This document shows, in pieces, positions 17,946 through 25,932 of a stretch of DNA of 45,933 nt. Numbering within the stretch: the stretch's first letter is position 1; every line of letters begins with the position of its first letter. Source of the stretch: ZC4RG30 sp041168985 (GTDB lineage: Bacteria > Pseudomonadota > Gammaproteobacteria > Steroidobacterales > Steroidobacteraceae); assembly GCA_041168985.1 (NCBI GenBank), contig JBEEKA010000274.1, positions 1 to 45,933 on the forward strand. Direction: 5' to 3'. Position numbers and translations under genes: made by a program. Below the pieces are notes generated by a model. That model was not told the origin of the DNA and searched no databases. It saw only the letters and a program-made list of their open reading frames with translations.

Positions 17946-18452
17946 ATGAACGGTACCGTCCTCGACATCCTTATTTACGTGTTCGACCGCTACATGCTGG
18001 ACGAAGCGCCCGACGTGCCAGAGCGCGAGGCTCTGGCGCGCGACCTTGAAAGCGCCGGCTTCGGCGAAGCGAACGTCGAGCGGGCGCTCGACTGGCTGGC
18101 CGATCTGGCCGGCGAGCGGGACCGTCCGGCCCTGATGCGACCGCAAGGCCGCGATGCAGAGGGCGAAGCCTCCGACGGCGCACCCCTGCGCATGTACACC
18201 GCCGACGAAATGTCGCGGCTCAACGCGGACTGCCGCGGCCTGCTGCTCTCCCTCGAACAGGTCGGCATCCTCTCGCCGGAGCAGCGCGAAATCGTCATCG
18301 ACCGGCTGCTGGCTCTCGACGCCGACGACCTCGACATCGAACAGGTGAAGTGGGTCGTGCTGATGGTGCTCTCGAGCCAGCCCGGACAGGAACTGGCCTG
18401 CGCGCGGATGGAAGACCTCGTCTTCGATACGCCCGATTCGCCGGCCCACTGA
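17946..18452 (+). CDS. smg: Smg family protein (DUF494)
   Basis: This 168-residue cytosolic protein of the Smg/DUF494 family is found almost always between dprA and topA, as here. The N-terminus TVLDILIYVFDRYML and the middle LLLSLEQVGILSPEQREIVIDRLLAL are typical. It has no known biochemical activity. The ATG at 17946 is preferred over a GTG at 17928 that overlaps the dprA stop. The charged, helix-rich composition suggests a small regulatory or adaptor protein. Confidence 0.92.
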   Translation: MNGTVLDILIYVFDRYMLDEAPDVPEREALARDLESAGFGEANVERALDWLADLAGERDRPALMRPQGRDAEGEASDGAPLRMYTADEMSRLNADCRGLLLSLEQVGILSPEQREIVIDRLLALDADDLDIEQVKWVVLMVLSSQPGQELACARMEDLVFDTPDSPAH

Positions 18453-18500
18453 ACTCAAGGCGCCTCGCCCCGGCGGCGCGCCCTCACCTGATCCCCGCGC

Positions 18501-20981
18501 ATGGCTGAAAACCTCGTCATCGTCGAATCGCCCGCCAAGGCGAAGACCATCAAGAAGTACCTCGGGCCGCAGTTCGAAGTGCTGGCCTCCTACGGCCATG
18601 TGCGCGATCTGGTGCCGAAGGAAGGCGCGGTCGATCCCGACCATGACTTCGCGATGCAGTACCGCGTCATCGAACGCAACGAAAAGCACGTCGAGGCCAT
18701 CTCGAGGGCGCTGCGCAAGGCCAGCGCCCTCTACCTCGCGACCGACCCGGACCGCGAGGGCGAGGCGATCTCCTGGCACCTCCACGAACTGCTGAAGGAT
18801 CGCGGCGACCTCGACGGCAAGGCCGTGCACCGCGTCTGCTTCTACGAGATCACGAAGAACGCGATCCGCGCCGCGATCGCCGAGCCGCGCGACCTCGAGA
18901 TGGACCTCGTCAACGCGCAGCAGGCGCGCCGCGCGCTCGATTACCTTGTCGGCTTCAACCTCTCGCCGCTCCTGTGGAAGAAAGTGCGCCAGGGCCTGTC
19001 GGCCGGCCGCGTGCAGAGCCCCGCGCTGCGCATGATCTGCGAACGCGACGAGGCCATCGAAGCCTTCAAGCCGCAGGAATACTGGACGCTGGATGCCGAA
19101 GGCGAACACAGCGCCGTCCGCTTCCCGCTGAAGCTCGTCGAATACAAAGGCCAGAAGGTCGAGCAGTTCTCGTTTACCAACGAGGGCGCCGCGCGCGACG
19201 TCGAAGCCACGCTGAGCGCCGCCGCGAACGGCTCGCTGTCGATCCTCACGATCGACCGCAAGCAGCGCCGCCGCAACCCGTCGCCGCCGTTCACCACCTC
19301 GACGCTGCAGCAGGAAGCCGCCCGCAAGCTGAACTTCTCCGCGCAACGCACGATGCGCCTCGCGCAGCAGCTGTACGAAGGCGTGGACTTCGGCGAAGGT
19401 GCCGTCGGACTCATCACCTACATGCGTACCGACTCCGTCTCGCTGGCCGCCGAGGCCGTGACCGAGATCCGCGAGACGATCCAGAAGCTCTACGGCAAGG
19501 AAGGCCTCGCCGACGAGGTCCGCGTCTTCAAGACGAAGTCGAAGAACGCGCAGGAAGCGCACGAAGCCGTGCGCCCGACTTCCGCCTCCATCACGCCCGC
19601 GCAGATCGAAGGCAAGATCGACGCCGACCAGTGGAAGCTCTACGACCTCATCTGGAAGCGCGCGGTCGCCTGCCAGATGGCACAGGCCGTCTACGACACC
19701 GTCGCGATCGACATGCGCGCCGGCGACGCCGCCACGCCGGAGACGCGCCACCTGTTCCGCGCGAACGGCTCGACGCTCGTCAAGCCGGGCTACATCGCGG
19801 TGTACCAGGAAGGCCGCGACGACTCCGCGGACGATGACAAGGACCACGCGCTGCCCCCCATGAAGGAGGGCGACGCCGTCGCGCTCGTGCAGCTCAAGGG
19901 CGAGCAGCATTTCACCGAACCGCCGCCGCGCTTCTCCGAAGCCTCGCTGGTGAAGGCCCTGGAAGAGCACGGCATCGGCCGTCCGTCGACCTACGCCTCC
20001 ATCATCTCGACGCTGAAGGACCGCGAGTACGTCGACATGGACCAGCGCCGGTTCATCGCAACGGACATCGGCAAGATCGTGAGCCGTTTCCTGTCGAAGT
20101 ACTTCACGGAATACGTGGATTACGGCTACACCGCCCGCATGGAAGACGAGCTCGACGCGATCTCCCGCGGCGAGGAGCCCTGGACCACGCCGCTGAAGGA
20201 GTTCTGGAAGCCCTTCACGAGCCGCGTCGACGACATTGAAAAGAACGTCAGCCGCGAGGAAGTCGCGATGGCGCGCGAGCTCGGCACCGATCCGGTGTCC
20301 GGCCGCCCGGTCTCCGTGCGCATGGGCCGTTTCGGGCCCTTCGTGCAGGCCGGCACCAAGGACGACGAAGAGAAGCCCAAGTGGGCGGGCCTGCGCCCGG
20401 GCCAGAAGATGGACACCATCACGCTGGCGGAGGCGCTTGAGCTGTTCCAGTTGCCGCGAACGCTCGGCAAGACGGCCGAAGGCGACACGGTCACCGTGGC
20501 GATCGGCCGCTTCGGGCCTTACGTGAAGTACGGCAGCAAGTACGTCTCGCTGAAAGAACCGGACGACCCGTACAAGGTCACTCTCGATCGCGCGATCGAA
20601 GTCATCGAGGCGAAGAAGCTCGCCGACGCAAACCGCACGATCATCGACTTCGGCGTGGACGACATCCAGGTGCTGAACGGCCGCTATGGCCCGTACATCA
20701 CCGACAAGGCGCGCAACGCCCGCATCCCGAAGGACCGCGACCCGAAGACGCTGACGCTCGAAGAGTGCCGCGCGCTGCTCGAGGCCGCGCCCGTCCGGCC
20801 GGCACGCGGTCGCTTTGGCCGTGGCGCAGCGAAGGGCAAGGCCGCCGTGAAGGCGAAGGCTGCCAAGGCCGAAGCGCCCGCGCCGAAGGCCAAGGTCGCC
20901 AAGAAGAAGGCTGCGCCGAAAAAGAAAAAGAAGTCGGCAGCCAGGAAGAAGGCGCCGGCGAAAAAGGCCGCCGCGGCCTGA
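18501..20981 (+). CDS. topA: DNA topoisomerase I
   Basis: This is a type IA topoisomerase that relaxes negative supercoils, 826 residues. The TOPRIM domain starts with LVIVESPAKAKTIKKYLG and holds the metal-binding TDPDREGE at 81-88. The active-site Tyr307 is in GLITYMRTDS. After the core there are repeated GRFGP(F/Y) units of the topoisomerase C-terminal repeat type. No Cys4 zinc ribbon is present, unlike E. coli TopA. The protein ends in a Lys/Ala-rich tail (about 770-826), probably a DNA-binding tether. It follows smg by 48 bases. Confidence 0.97.
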   Translation: MAENLVIVESPAKAKTIKKYLGPQFEVLASYGHVRDLVPKEGAVDPDHDFAMQYRVIERNEKHVEAISRALRKASALYLATDPDREGEAISWHLHELLKDRGDLDGKAVHRVCFYEITKNAIRAAIAEPRDLEMDLVNAQQARRALDYLVGFNLSPLLWKKVRQGLSAGRVQSPALRMICERDEAIEAFKPQEYWTLDAEGEHSAVRFPLKLVEYKGQKVEQFSFTNEGAARDVEATLSAAANGSLSILTIDRKQRRRNPSPPFTTSTLQQEAARKLNFSAQRTMRLAQQLYEGVDFGEGAVGLITYMRTDSVSLAAEAVTEIRETIQKLYGKEGLADEVRVFKTKSKNAQEAHEAVRPTSASITPAQIEGKIDADQWKLYDLIWKRAVACQMAQAVYDTVAIDMRAGDAATPETRHLFRANGSTLVKPGYIAVYQEGRDDSADDDKDHALPPMKEGDAVALVQLKGEQHFTEPPPRFSEASLVKALEEHGIGRPSTYASIISTLKDREYVDMDQRRFIATDIGKIVSRFLSKYFTEYVDYGYTARMEDELDAISRGEEPWTTPLKEFWKPFTSRVDDIEKNVSREEVAMARELGTDPVSGRPVSVRMGRFGPFVQAGTKDDEEKPKWAGLRPGQKMDTITLAEALELFQLPRTLGKTAEGDTVTVAIGRFGPYVKYGSKYVSLKEPDDPYKVTLDRAIEVIEAKKLADANRTIIDFGVDDIQVLNGRYGPYITDKARNARIPKDRDPKTLTLEECRALLEAAPVRPARGRFGRGAAKGKAAVKAKAAKAEAPAPKAKVAKKKAAPKKKKKSAARKKAPAKKAAAA

Positions 20982-20986
20982 AGGCA

Positions 20987-21006
20987 GGGGGCGGTGAGGC
21001 GCCCCC
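20987..21006. other. GC hairpin between topA and rlmJ
   Basis: The perfect 7-bp arms GGGGGCG and CGCCCCC flank a six-base loop just after the topA stop. No T-run follows, so it may attenuate, stabilise the topA mRNA 3' end, or do nothing. It ends nine bases before the rlmJ start. Confidence 0.35.
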
Positions 21007-21015
21007 AGTCCGTCC

Positions 21016-21888
21016 ATGCAATACCGCCACAGTTTCCACGCCGGCAATTTCGCGGACGTCCACAAGCACGTCGGCCTGCTCGCGCTGCTGCGGGCGCTGC
21101 AGAAGAAAGAGAAAGGCTTCCTCTATCTCGACACGCATGCGGGGTCCGGCCTCTACGACCTGCGCAGCGAGGATGCCCGTCGCGGCGGTGAGTCCGCCGC
21201 CGGCATCGCACAGGTCCTGCAGGCCGCCGAACAACGCGCGCCGCAGTCACCTGAAGTCATCGAATACCTCGAGACCGTGCGCCGCTTGCGCGCGCTCGCC
21301 GGCGCATCGACCTATCCCGGATCGCCACTGATCGCCGCCAGCGTCCTGCGCAGCGTCGACCGTGCCTGCTGCATCGAGACAGTGCCGCAGGAATCGCGGC
21401 ACCTCTCGCGCGTGCTCTCTGCCTTCGGCAGCGAAGGGAAAGGCGGCGTACGCGTCATGGCCGGCGACGGCTACGCGCAGCTAGCCGCCCAGCTGCCGCC
21501 GAAGGAACGGCGCGCACTCATCCTGGTCGACCCGCCCTTCGAGGACGCCGACGAGTTCCCCCGTCTTGCGGCGATGCTGCCCGAGGTCCTGCGCCGCTTC
21601 GACAGCGGCGTGGTCGCCATCTGGTATCCGATCAAGAGGCAGCGCGACACCGACAACTGGCATGCGCGCATCGCCCGCGCGATCACGCAGCCCACGCTGG
21701 CTGCCGAACTCTGGCTGCATCCGCGCGACACCACCGTGGGACTCAACGGCTCCGGCCTGCTCATCGTGAATGCGCCCTGGCAGATGGACCAGCGCATTGC
21801 CGTCTGGCAGGAGGAACTGCGCCAGATGCTGGGCGGCGGAGACGGCAGCGGCAGCGACGTGAAATGGATCGTGCATGAACGCAGCTGA
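21016..21888 (+). CDS. rlmJ: 23S rRNA m6A2030 methyltransferase RlmJ
   Basis: This SAM-dependent enzyme methylates A2030 of 23S rRNA. The unusual family N-terminus YRHSFHAGNFADVHKHVGLL is present, followed by the SAM-site LDTHAGSGLYDL and the catalytic VDPPFED motif (about residue 172). The 290-residue length fits. The gene overlaps aroE by 14 bases, implying co-translation. In E. coli the homologue (formerly yhiR) is linked to use of DNA as a nutrient. Confidence 0.94.
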   Translation: MQYRHSFHAGNFADVHKHVGLLALLRALQKKEKGFLYLDTHAGSGLYDLRSEDARRGGESAAGIAQVLQAAEQRAPQSPEVIEYLETVRRLRALAGASTYPGSPLIAASVLRSVDRACCIETVPQESRHLSRVLSAFGSEGKGGVRVMAGDGYAQLAAQLPPKERRALILVDPPFEDADEFPRLAAMLPEVLRRFDSGVVAIWYPIKRQRDTDNWHARIARAITQPTLAAELWLHPRDTTVGLNGSGLLIVNAPWQMDQRIAVWQEELRQMLGGGDGSGSDVKWIVHERS

Positions 21889-22717
21889 CCGCTACGCCGT
21901 CATCGGCCATCCCGTTTCGCACAGCCGCTCGCCGTTCATCCATGAACGCTTCGCGCAGCAGGTCGGGCACCACATCCAGTACACGCGGATCGACACGCCA
22001 CCGGAGGCGCTCGTCCCCACCGTGCAGGATTTCTTTGCCGGTGGTGGCAAGGGCCTCAATGTGACCCTGCCCCACAAGCAGGCCGTGATTGAGCTCGTGG
22101 CTGAACTGTCACCCCGCGCCGCCCGCGCCGGCGCAGTCAACACGCTCGCGCTGCGTGCCGATGGCACGCTGCTCGGCGACAACACCGACGGCCTCGGCCT
22201 CGCACGCGACCTCGTCTACAACCACCGCGTATCGATCGCCGGCCGGCGCGTGCTGATGCTGGGTGCCGGCGGCGCCGCCCGCGGCGTGATGATGCCGCTG
22301 CTCGGACTGCAGCCCCGCGAGCTCGTGGTCGCAAACCGGACCGCCGCGCGCGCCGTCGAGATCGCCGAAGCCTTCCGCGACACCGGCACGCCCCTGCGCG
22401 GCTGCGGCTTCGAGGAGCTGGATGACGGCCCCTACGACATCGTCATCAACGCGACCGCGACCAGCGTCAAGGGCGAGACGCTGCCCCTGCCGCCCAGCCT
22501 CGTCGATACCCACAGCTTCTGTTACGACATGGGCTATGGCCGCGAAGACACCCTCTTCGTGCGCTGGGCCCGCGAGCGCGGCTGCGCCCGCACCGCCATG
22601 GGCCTGGGCATGCTCGTCGAGCAGGCCGCCGAATCGTTCTATCTCTGGCGCGGCGTGCGGCCTGACACCGCGCCGGTGCTGGCTGAACTCAAGGTGGAGC
22701 TCGCGGCGGAAGGCTGA
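21875..22717 (+). CDS. aroE: shikimate dehydrogenase
   Basis: This enzyme carries out the NADPH-dependent reduction of 3-dehydroshikimate in aromatic amino-acid synthesis. The protein has 280 residues. The substrate-binding start YAVIGHPVSHSRSPFIH, catalytic Lys68 in NVTLPHK, Asp105 in DNTDG, the GAGGAAR nucleotide loop and NRT after strand 2 are all present. The C-terminal GLGMLVEQAAESFYLW segment is typical. The 3' end overlaps the convergent DUF1801 gene by 79 bases. Confidence 0.96.
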   Translation: MNAADRYAVIGHPVSHSRSPFIHERFAQQVGHHIQYTRIDTPPEALVPTVQDFFAGGGKGLNVTLPHKQAVIELVAELSPRAARAGAVNTLALRADGTLLGDNTDGLGLARDLVYNHRVSIAGRRVLMLGAGGAARGVMMPLLGLQPRELVVANRTAARAVEIAEAFRDTGTPLRGCGFEELDDGPYDIVINATATSVKGETLPLPPSLVDTHSFCYDMGYGREDTLFVRWARERGCARTAMGLGMLVEQAAESFYLWRGVRPDTAPVLAELKVELAAEG

Positions 22718-23115
22718 CGACCGCGCACCGGTTTCCGCTTTTCTCGAGCGGACTGGTTGGCCTTGAGCCGGGCTTTGACCACCGCGGCGATCAGCCGATA
22801 CGGAATGCGCTGGCCGTAGGGAAACTGCAGGTTGCCTTTCGGACCCGCATACGCCGCCACTCTGGCGCGAAGCTCCGGATCCTGCACGGGCGGAAACAGG
22901 CCGATGTGATTCCTGAACGCGGCGAAGTAGACGACCACGCCATCCTGGAACAGCGCCGGCATGCGGTAGCTGATGCGCTCCTGGGCCTCCGGCGCGACTT
23001 GAAGCGCCGTAGCCCGCACCTTCTGCAGGATCTCCCGGATCTCGGGCGGAAAGCCGCGGATATACGAGTCGACGCTTTCCTTCACCCGGGGCGACCCGGC
23101 GGGTCTCGCCTTCAC
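22639..23115 (-). CDS. DUF1801 domain protein
   Basis: This small cytosolic protein of the DUF1801/YdhG-like family has 158 residues from a GTG start. The core, ESVDSYIRGFPPEIREIL, then ERISYRMPALF and VVYFAAFRNHIGLFPP, fits the family. Structural relatives include the Bacillus Fra frataxin-like protein, but an iron role is not shown here. The GTG at 23115 overlaps the stop of the upstream gene as GTGA, supporting both the start and coupled translation; the frame could extend to 23190. The last 30 residues are Ser/Arg-rich, read antisense through the aroE end, and are probably not functional sequence. It is the last gene of the minus-strand kinase operon. Confidence 0.75.
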   Translation of the reverse strand: MKARPAGSPRVKESVDSYIRGFPPEIREILQKVRATALQVAPEAQERISYRMPALFQDGVVVYFAAFRNHIGLFPPVQDPELRARVAAYAGPKGNLQFPYGQRIPYRLIAAVVKARLKANQSAREKRKPVRGRQPSAASSTLSSASTGAVSGRTPRQR

Positions 23116-23792
23116 CAGCAGTTCAGTCCGAAACCCGGCGACCAGCCGCGGCGGCCCGAATAGGAAAAAGCGAGACTGGTCGCGCACCACGGGCGGTAGT
23201 AGCCCCGATTACCGTATCCGCCGAAGGCCGGATATGTGGGGCTGTTCAGCGAGAATCCGAAGGCACCGGAGCCGTAGGCGAGGGACCAGGAGTAATAGTC
23301 CCAGGGACGGTATTCCCTTGTTCTCGCCGGACGCTCGATGTAAACCGGCGCGGCCTGCGTCGACGGGGAAGGCACGACCTCCGAGGCATTCCGTCGCACG
23401 CGCTCTTCATACGCACGTCGCTCCGGAGCGACCGAAACCAGCGGATCGGTGTCCGGCTGGGGCTGGAACCACGCGTCCCTTGCGTCGTCGTCATAGGGAC
23501 CAATGCGCGAAAGTTCCAGGTAGTACTGCGGCGACATCGCCGCCGGGGCCCGCCAGCGCCCGCGTGGGACGTACACATTCATTCCGGGTGTGGCAAGCCC
23601 TTCATTGCGCCGTTCGACACGTTCTGCTGCCACACCCGTCGACGAATCGAAGGCATAGGCAGGCGCAGGCAGCGGCGCCTCCGGATTGGGCGGCGGGACT
23701 TCGTTCAGGCGACGTTCGGCCTGCGCAACGCCGCCCGCGGCGGCAAGCAGGATGACCAGGGAACTCAGGGCCGGGGCGGCGATTCGTTTCAC
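23112..23792 (-). CDS. exported protein of unknown function (226 aa)
   Basis: I do not recognise this protein. It has a clear signal peptide (1-25, cleavage after GVAQA), so it is periplasmic or secreted. The mature part starts Pro-rich (PPPNPEAPLPAPAY), has a charged middle, and ends in a Tyr/Gly/Trp/Phe-rich region of about 60 residues (SLAYGSGAFGFSLNS, then GYGNRGYYRPWC) with two Cys, near 206 and 225, that could pair. This aromatic, Gly-rich end recalls surface-exposed or beta-structured envelope proteins. It lies 10 bases after the 270-residue exported gene and overlaps the DUF1801 gene by four bases. Confidence 0.7.
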   Translation of the reverse strand: MKRIAAPALSSLVILLAAAGGVAQAERRLNEVPPPNPEAPLPAPAYAFDSSTGVAAERVERRNEGLATPGMNVYVPRGRWRAPAAMSPQYYLELSRIGPYDDDARDAWFQPQPDTDPLVSVAPERRAYEERVRRNASEVVPSPSTQAAPVYIERPARTREYRPWDYYSWSLAYGSGAFGFSLNSPTYPAFGGYGNRGYYRPWCATSLAFSYSGRRGWSPGFGLNCW

Positions 23793-23802
23793 GGCGGCGC
23801 TC

Positions 23803-24615
23803 CTACAGGGAATCCGCGATTTGTCCCATCACCTCGATGGCCAAAGTGTAGCCCACCTCCCGCGTGGTGGGCGGCGGCGGCGGTGCCTTCTGGAACCCGG
23901 AGCCACCAGTCGTACCGACCCAGATCGTCGATTGCTTCACCGGCGGAAGGGCAGGCGTATAGAGCTCCGTGACGAGGCTCTCGTCCCGGATGTCGCGCAG
24001 GCTTACGCGAAAGGCATATCCAAGCGCGGCCTTGCCATCCCGGACCGGCATCACTTCGAGCAACCATTCCGCCTTGTCCTTCAGGGCACGCATTTCTGCC
24101 TGCTGCAGGTCCATCTGACCGCCCTGCGCGGCCGCGGTCGAACGGAGCGCCAGCGTTCGATCGACGAATCGCGTCGAGGCATCCCGAAGGGCGGCGACGA
24201 AGGTGGTCCTCAGTAGCGCATCGGTGCGCGGATCGAGCGACTCGCCACGCGACGTACCGCCAAGCACTTCCGTGGTATTCGACGAGCTCTGGCTCGACTG
24301 CTGGATCTTCTCTCCGCGCCGATCGTCGTTGCCTCCGGCGCCCGACGATGACTCGGAAGAACTGCTCGTGTTCGTCGATTTCTGGACGACGGTCTGGGCG
24401 ATCTTGTCAGTCAGCGACTCGTTCCAGTACAGCACCACGCGCGGCTGCTTCGCAGCCTGATACCGCTGCCGGAAGCTGGCAATCACGTCGCCATAGTGCG
24501 CAGAGGGATCCGGTGCTTCCTGCGGCGCCAGAACAGGCGGCTGTCCCTCCCGGTACTGCGCCTGCGCCATGGGGATGAGGCTGAACAGGACCAGTGCAAG
24601 GTTGATCTTCTTCAT
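23803..24615 (-). CDS. exported protein, possibly CsgG/LpoB-like fold (270 aa)
   Basis: No confident family. A signal peptide covers residues 1-19 (MAQA-Q cleavage). A first strand-like segment PRVVLYWNESLTDKIAQTVV (58-77) is followed by a disordered Ser/Asn/Gly linker (80-117), then a helix and strand region with FVAALRDASTRFVDRTLALR, AEWLLEV and LGYAFRVSLRDIRDESLVTELYT. The order 'helix, RFVDR, acidic helix, strand, output strand' resembles LpoB/CsgG-type lipoproteins, and a true lpoB lies at the start of the same operon; this is inference. There is no lipobox Cys. The tail has a PPPPP run. The ATG at 24615 is preferred, with AGGTAA upstream; the frame extends to 24645. Confidence 0.68.
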   Translation of the reverse strand: MKKINLALVLFSLIPMAQAQYREGQPPVLAPQEAPDPSAHYGDVIASFRQRYQAAKQPRVVLYWNESLTDKIAQTVVQKSTNTSSSSESSSGAGGNDDRRGEKIQQSSQSSSNTTEVLGGTSRGESLDPRTDALLRTTFVAALRDASTRFVDRTLALRSTAAAQGGQMDLQQAEMRALKDKAEWLLEVMPVRDGKAALGYAFRVSLRDIRDESLVTELYTPALPPVKQSTIWVGTTGGSGFQKAPPPPPTTREVGYTLAIEVMGQIADSL

Positions 24616-24647
24616 GTCGTTACCTGTAAATCGAAGGGACAGCACCG

Positions 24648-25919
24648 TCAGTTGGTCGGTCGGGGCGCGTGGGGGACCTGTGCCAGCAAGGCCTGCAGCT
24701 GCTCCAGAAGGGCGGCCGCCTCGCTCGCGGCATGTTCCGCGGACTGCTCATGCTGTGCCGCCGACTGTGCATGCTGCTGCGCCTCGCTGTCATGCTGGGC
24801 CGCAGACTGCGCGTGTTGCTGTGCCTCGGCATCGTGCTGGGCCGCAGACTGCGCGTGCTGTTGTGCCTCGGCATCGTGCTGGGCTGCCGACTGGGCATGC
24901 TGCTGCGCCTCGGCATCGTGTTGGGAGGCCAATTGCTCATGCTGCGCGGCCGTCTGCGCGTGCTGCTGCGCCTCGCTGACATGCTGGGACGCAGCCTGCG
25001 CGTGCTGCTGCGCCTCCTTGTCATGCAGAGCCGCCGTCTGCGCCGACTGCTGTGCCTCGGTATCGTGCTGGGACGCGGCCTGGGCATGTGTCCCTGCCTG
25101 CTGGTCCAGTTGCTCGACATGCTGGCTCGCTGTCTGGACCTGCTGCTCCAGCTGCTGCGCATGGTCGATAGTGGACTGAAGCTGGGCTTCCAGCTGATGG
25201 ACATGCTGGCTCGCAGTCTGGGCAACGGACTCGGCTTGCTGCGTGTGTTGCAGGGAGGCCTGCGTCGCCGACTCATGCTGCGCGGCATGTTGCTGGGCGG
25301 TCTGCGCCATCTGCTCGTAGGCCGCCGCCTGCTGGGCATGCTGCTGGGCTTGCTGCTCGAACTGCTGCGCTTGCTGTGCATGCAACTGCGCCTGCTGCTC
25401 GGCCTGTAGCGCGAGGTTCGCGTGCTGTTGCGCGAGCAGCGCGAGTTCCTGGGCCTGCTGGGCGTGCTGCTGCGCGGCCTGTGCGGATGACTGCGCCTGT
25501 GCTTCGTAGTTCTGGGCCTGCGTCTGAGCCTGTAGCGCGCCCCACTCCGCCGTCCGCGCCTGATCCGCAGAGGCCTGTGCCGCCGTTTCCGACGACTGCG
25601 CCTGATCTGCACTGGTTTCGGCCTGCGTCTGAGCCGAATGCGCCGCATCCGCCGACCGCCTGGCCTCGTCGGCATAATCCTTGGCCTGCCGAGCTGAATC
25701 GCTGGCCTCGCCGGAATGCGTCCGCGCCTCGTTTGCGGCATTTTCGGCATCGCTCGCAAAACCCGCTGCATCCCGCTTCGCCTGATCAGCCGTATCCCTG
25801 AAGCCGGCCGCTTCGGATTCGGCCGTCGCGGCTTCGCCGCGGTATCTATCGGCATCCGAGGCGGACCGTTGCGCATCCTGCTCGAAATCGCAGGCGGATC
25901 CGGAACCACAATAGCTCAT
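24648..25919 (-). CDS. Ala/Gln/His-rich coiled-coil repeat protein A (423 aa)
   Basis: This is a long predicted coiled coil with no signal peptide or membrane segment. The N-terminus has two Cys (4 and 10). Residues 15-125 are an Ala/Ser/Asp/Glu heptad region; residues 126-280 are AQ-rich; residues 280-393 are 14-residue units ending in near-perfect AQQHAQSAAQHDAE copies (338-393). His recurs every seven residues. The last 30 residues contain ALLEQLQALLAQ, which matches the end of the adjacent protein B. The start is backed by GAGGGGG about nine bases upstream, and it lies 13 bases after gene B. Charged positions are few in the repeats, unusual for a stable coiled coil. Function unknown; a scaffold or filament is plausible. 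The N-terminal pattern also recalls phage tail-fibre stalks, but no phage genes are near. Confidence 0.8.
   Translation of the reverse strand: MSYCGSGSACDFEQDAQRSASDADRYRGEAATAESEAAGFRDTADQAKRDAAGFASDAENAANEARTHSGEASDSARQAKDYADEARRSADAAHSAQTQAETSADQAQSSETAAQASADQARTAEWGALQAQTQAQNYEAQAQSSAQAAQQHAQQAQELALLAQQHANLALQAEQQAQLHAQQAQQFEQQAQQHAQQAAAYEQMAQTAQQHAAQHESATQASLQHTQQAESVAQTASQHVHQLEAQLQSTIDHAQQLEQQVQTASQHVEQLDQQAGTHAQAASQHDTEAQQSAQTAALHDKEAQQHAQAASQHVSEAQQHAQTAAQHEQLASQHDAEAQQHAQSAAQHDAEAQQHAQSAAQHDAEAQQHAQSAAQHDSEAQQHAQSAAQHEQSAEHAASEAAALLEQLQALLAQVPHAPRPTN
24741..25085 (-). repeat. in-frame 42-bp tandem repeat inside coiled-coil gene A
   Basis: There are about eight units of 42 bases, each encoding 14 residues (two heptads). 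The central four are nearly identical at both DNA and protein level, while outer units diverge. This suggests growth by slippage or unequal crossover. Copy number may vary between strains. Confidence 0.85.
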
Positions 25920-25932
25920 GTCTGTCGCCCCC

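Noticed and set aside
17913..21065. 1050-codon open frame on the minus strand across topA
   Set aside because: It is the antisense shadow of topA, whose motifs are complete on the plus strand; the shadow is Arg/Asp/Val-rich with no domain.
24741..25085. Regular repeats that might be taken for a CRISPR array
   Set aside because: The 42-bp units are contiguous, in frame and without unique spacers, and no cas genes are present.
24496..25179. Plus-strand Cys/Ala-rich repeat frame opposite the coiled-coil gene
   Set aside because: It is produced by reading the CAG/GCN-rich repeats in reverse; it has no ribosome binding site or family match, while the minus-strand frame has both a good site and a paralogue next door.
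24620..25909. Arg/Ser-rich minus-strand frame overlapping coiled-coil gene A
   Set aside because: It is the shifted reading of the same repeats, with a composition of frameshifted high-GC DNA and no signal of function.
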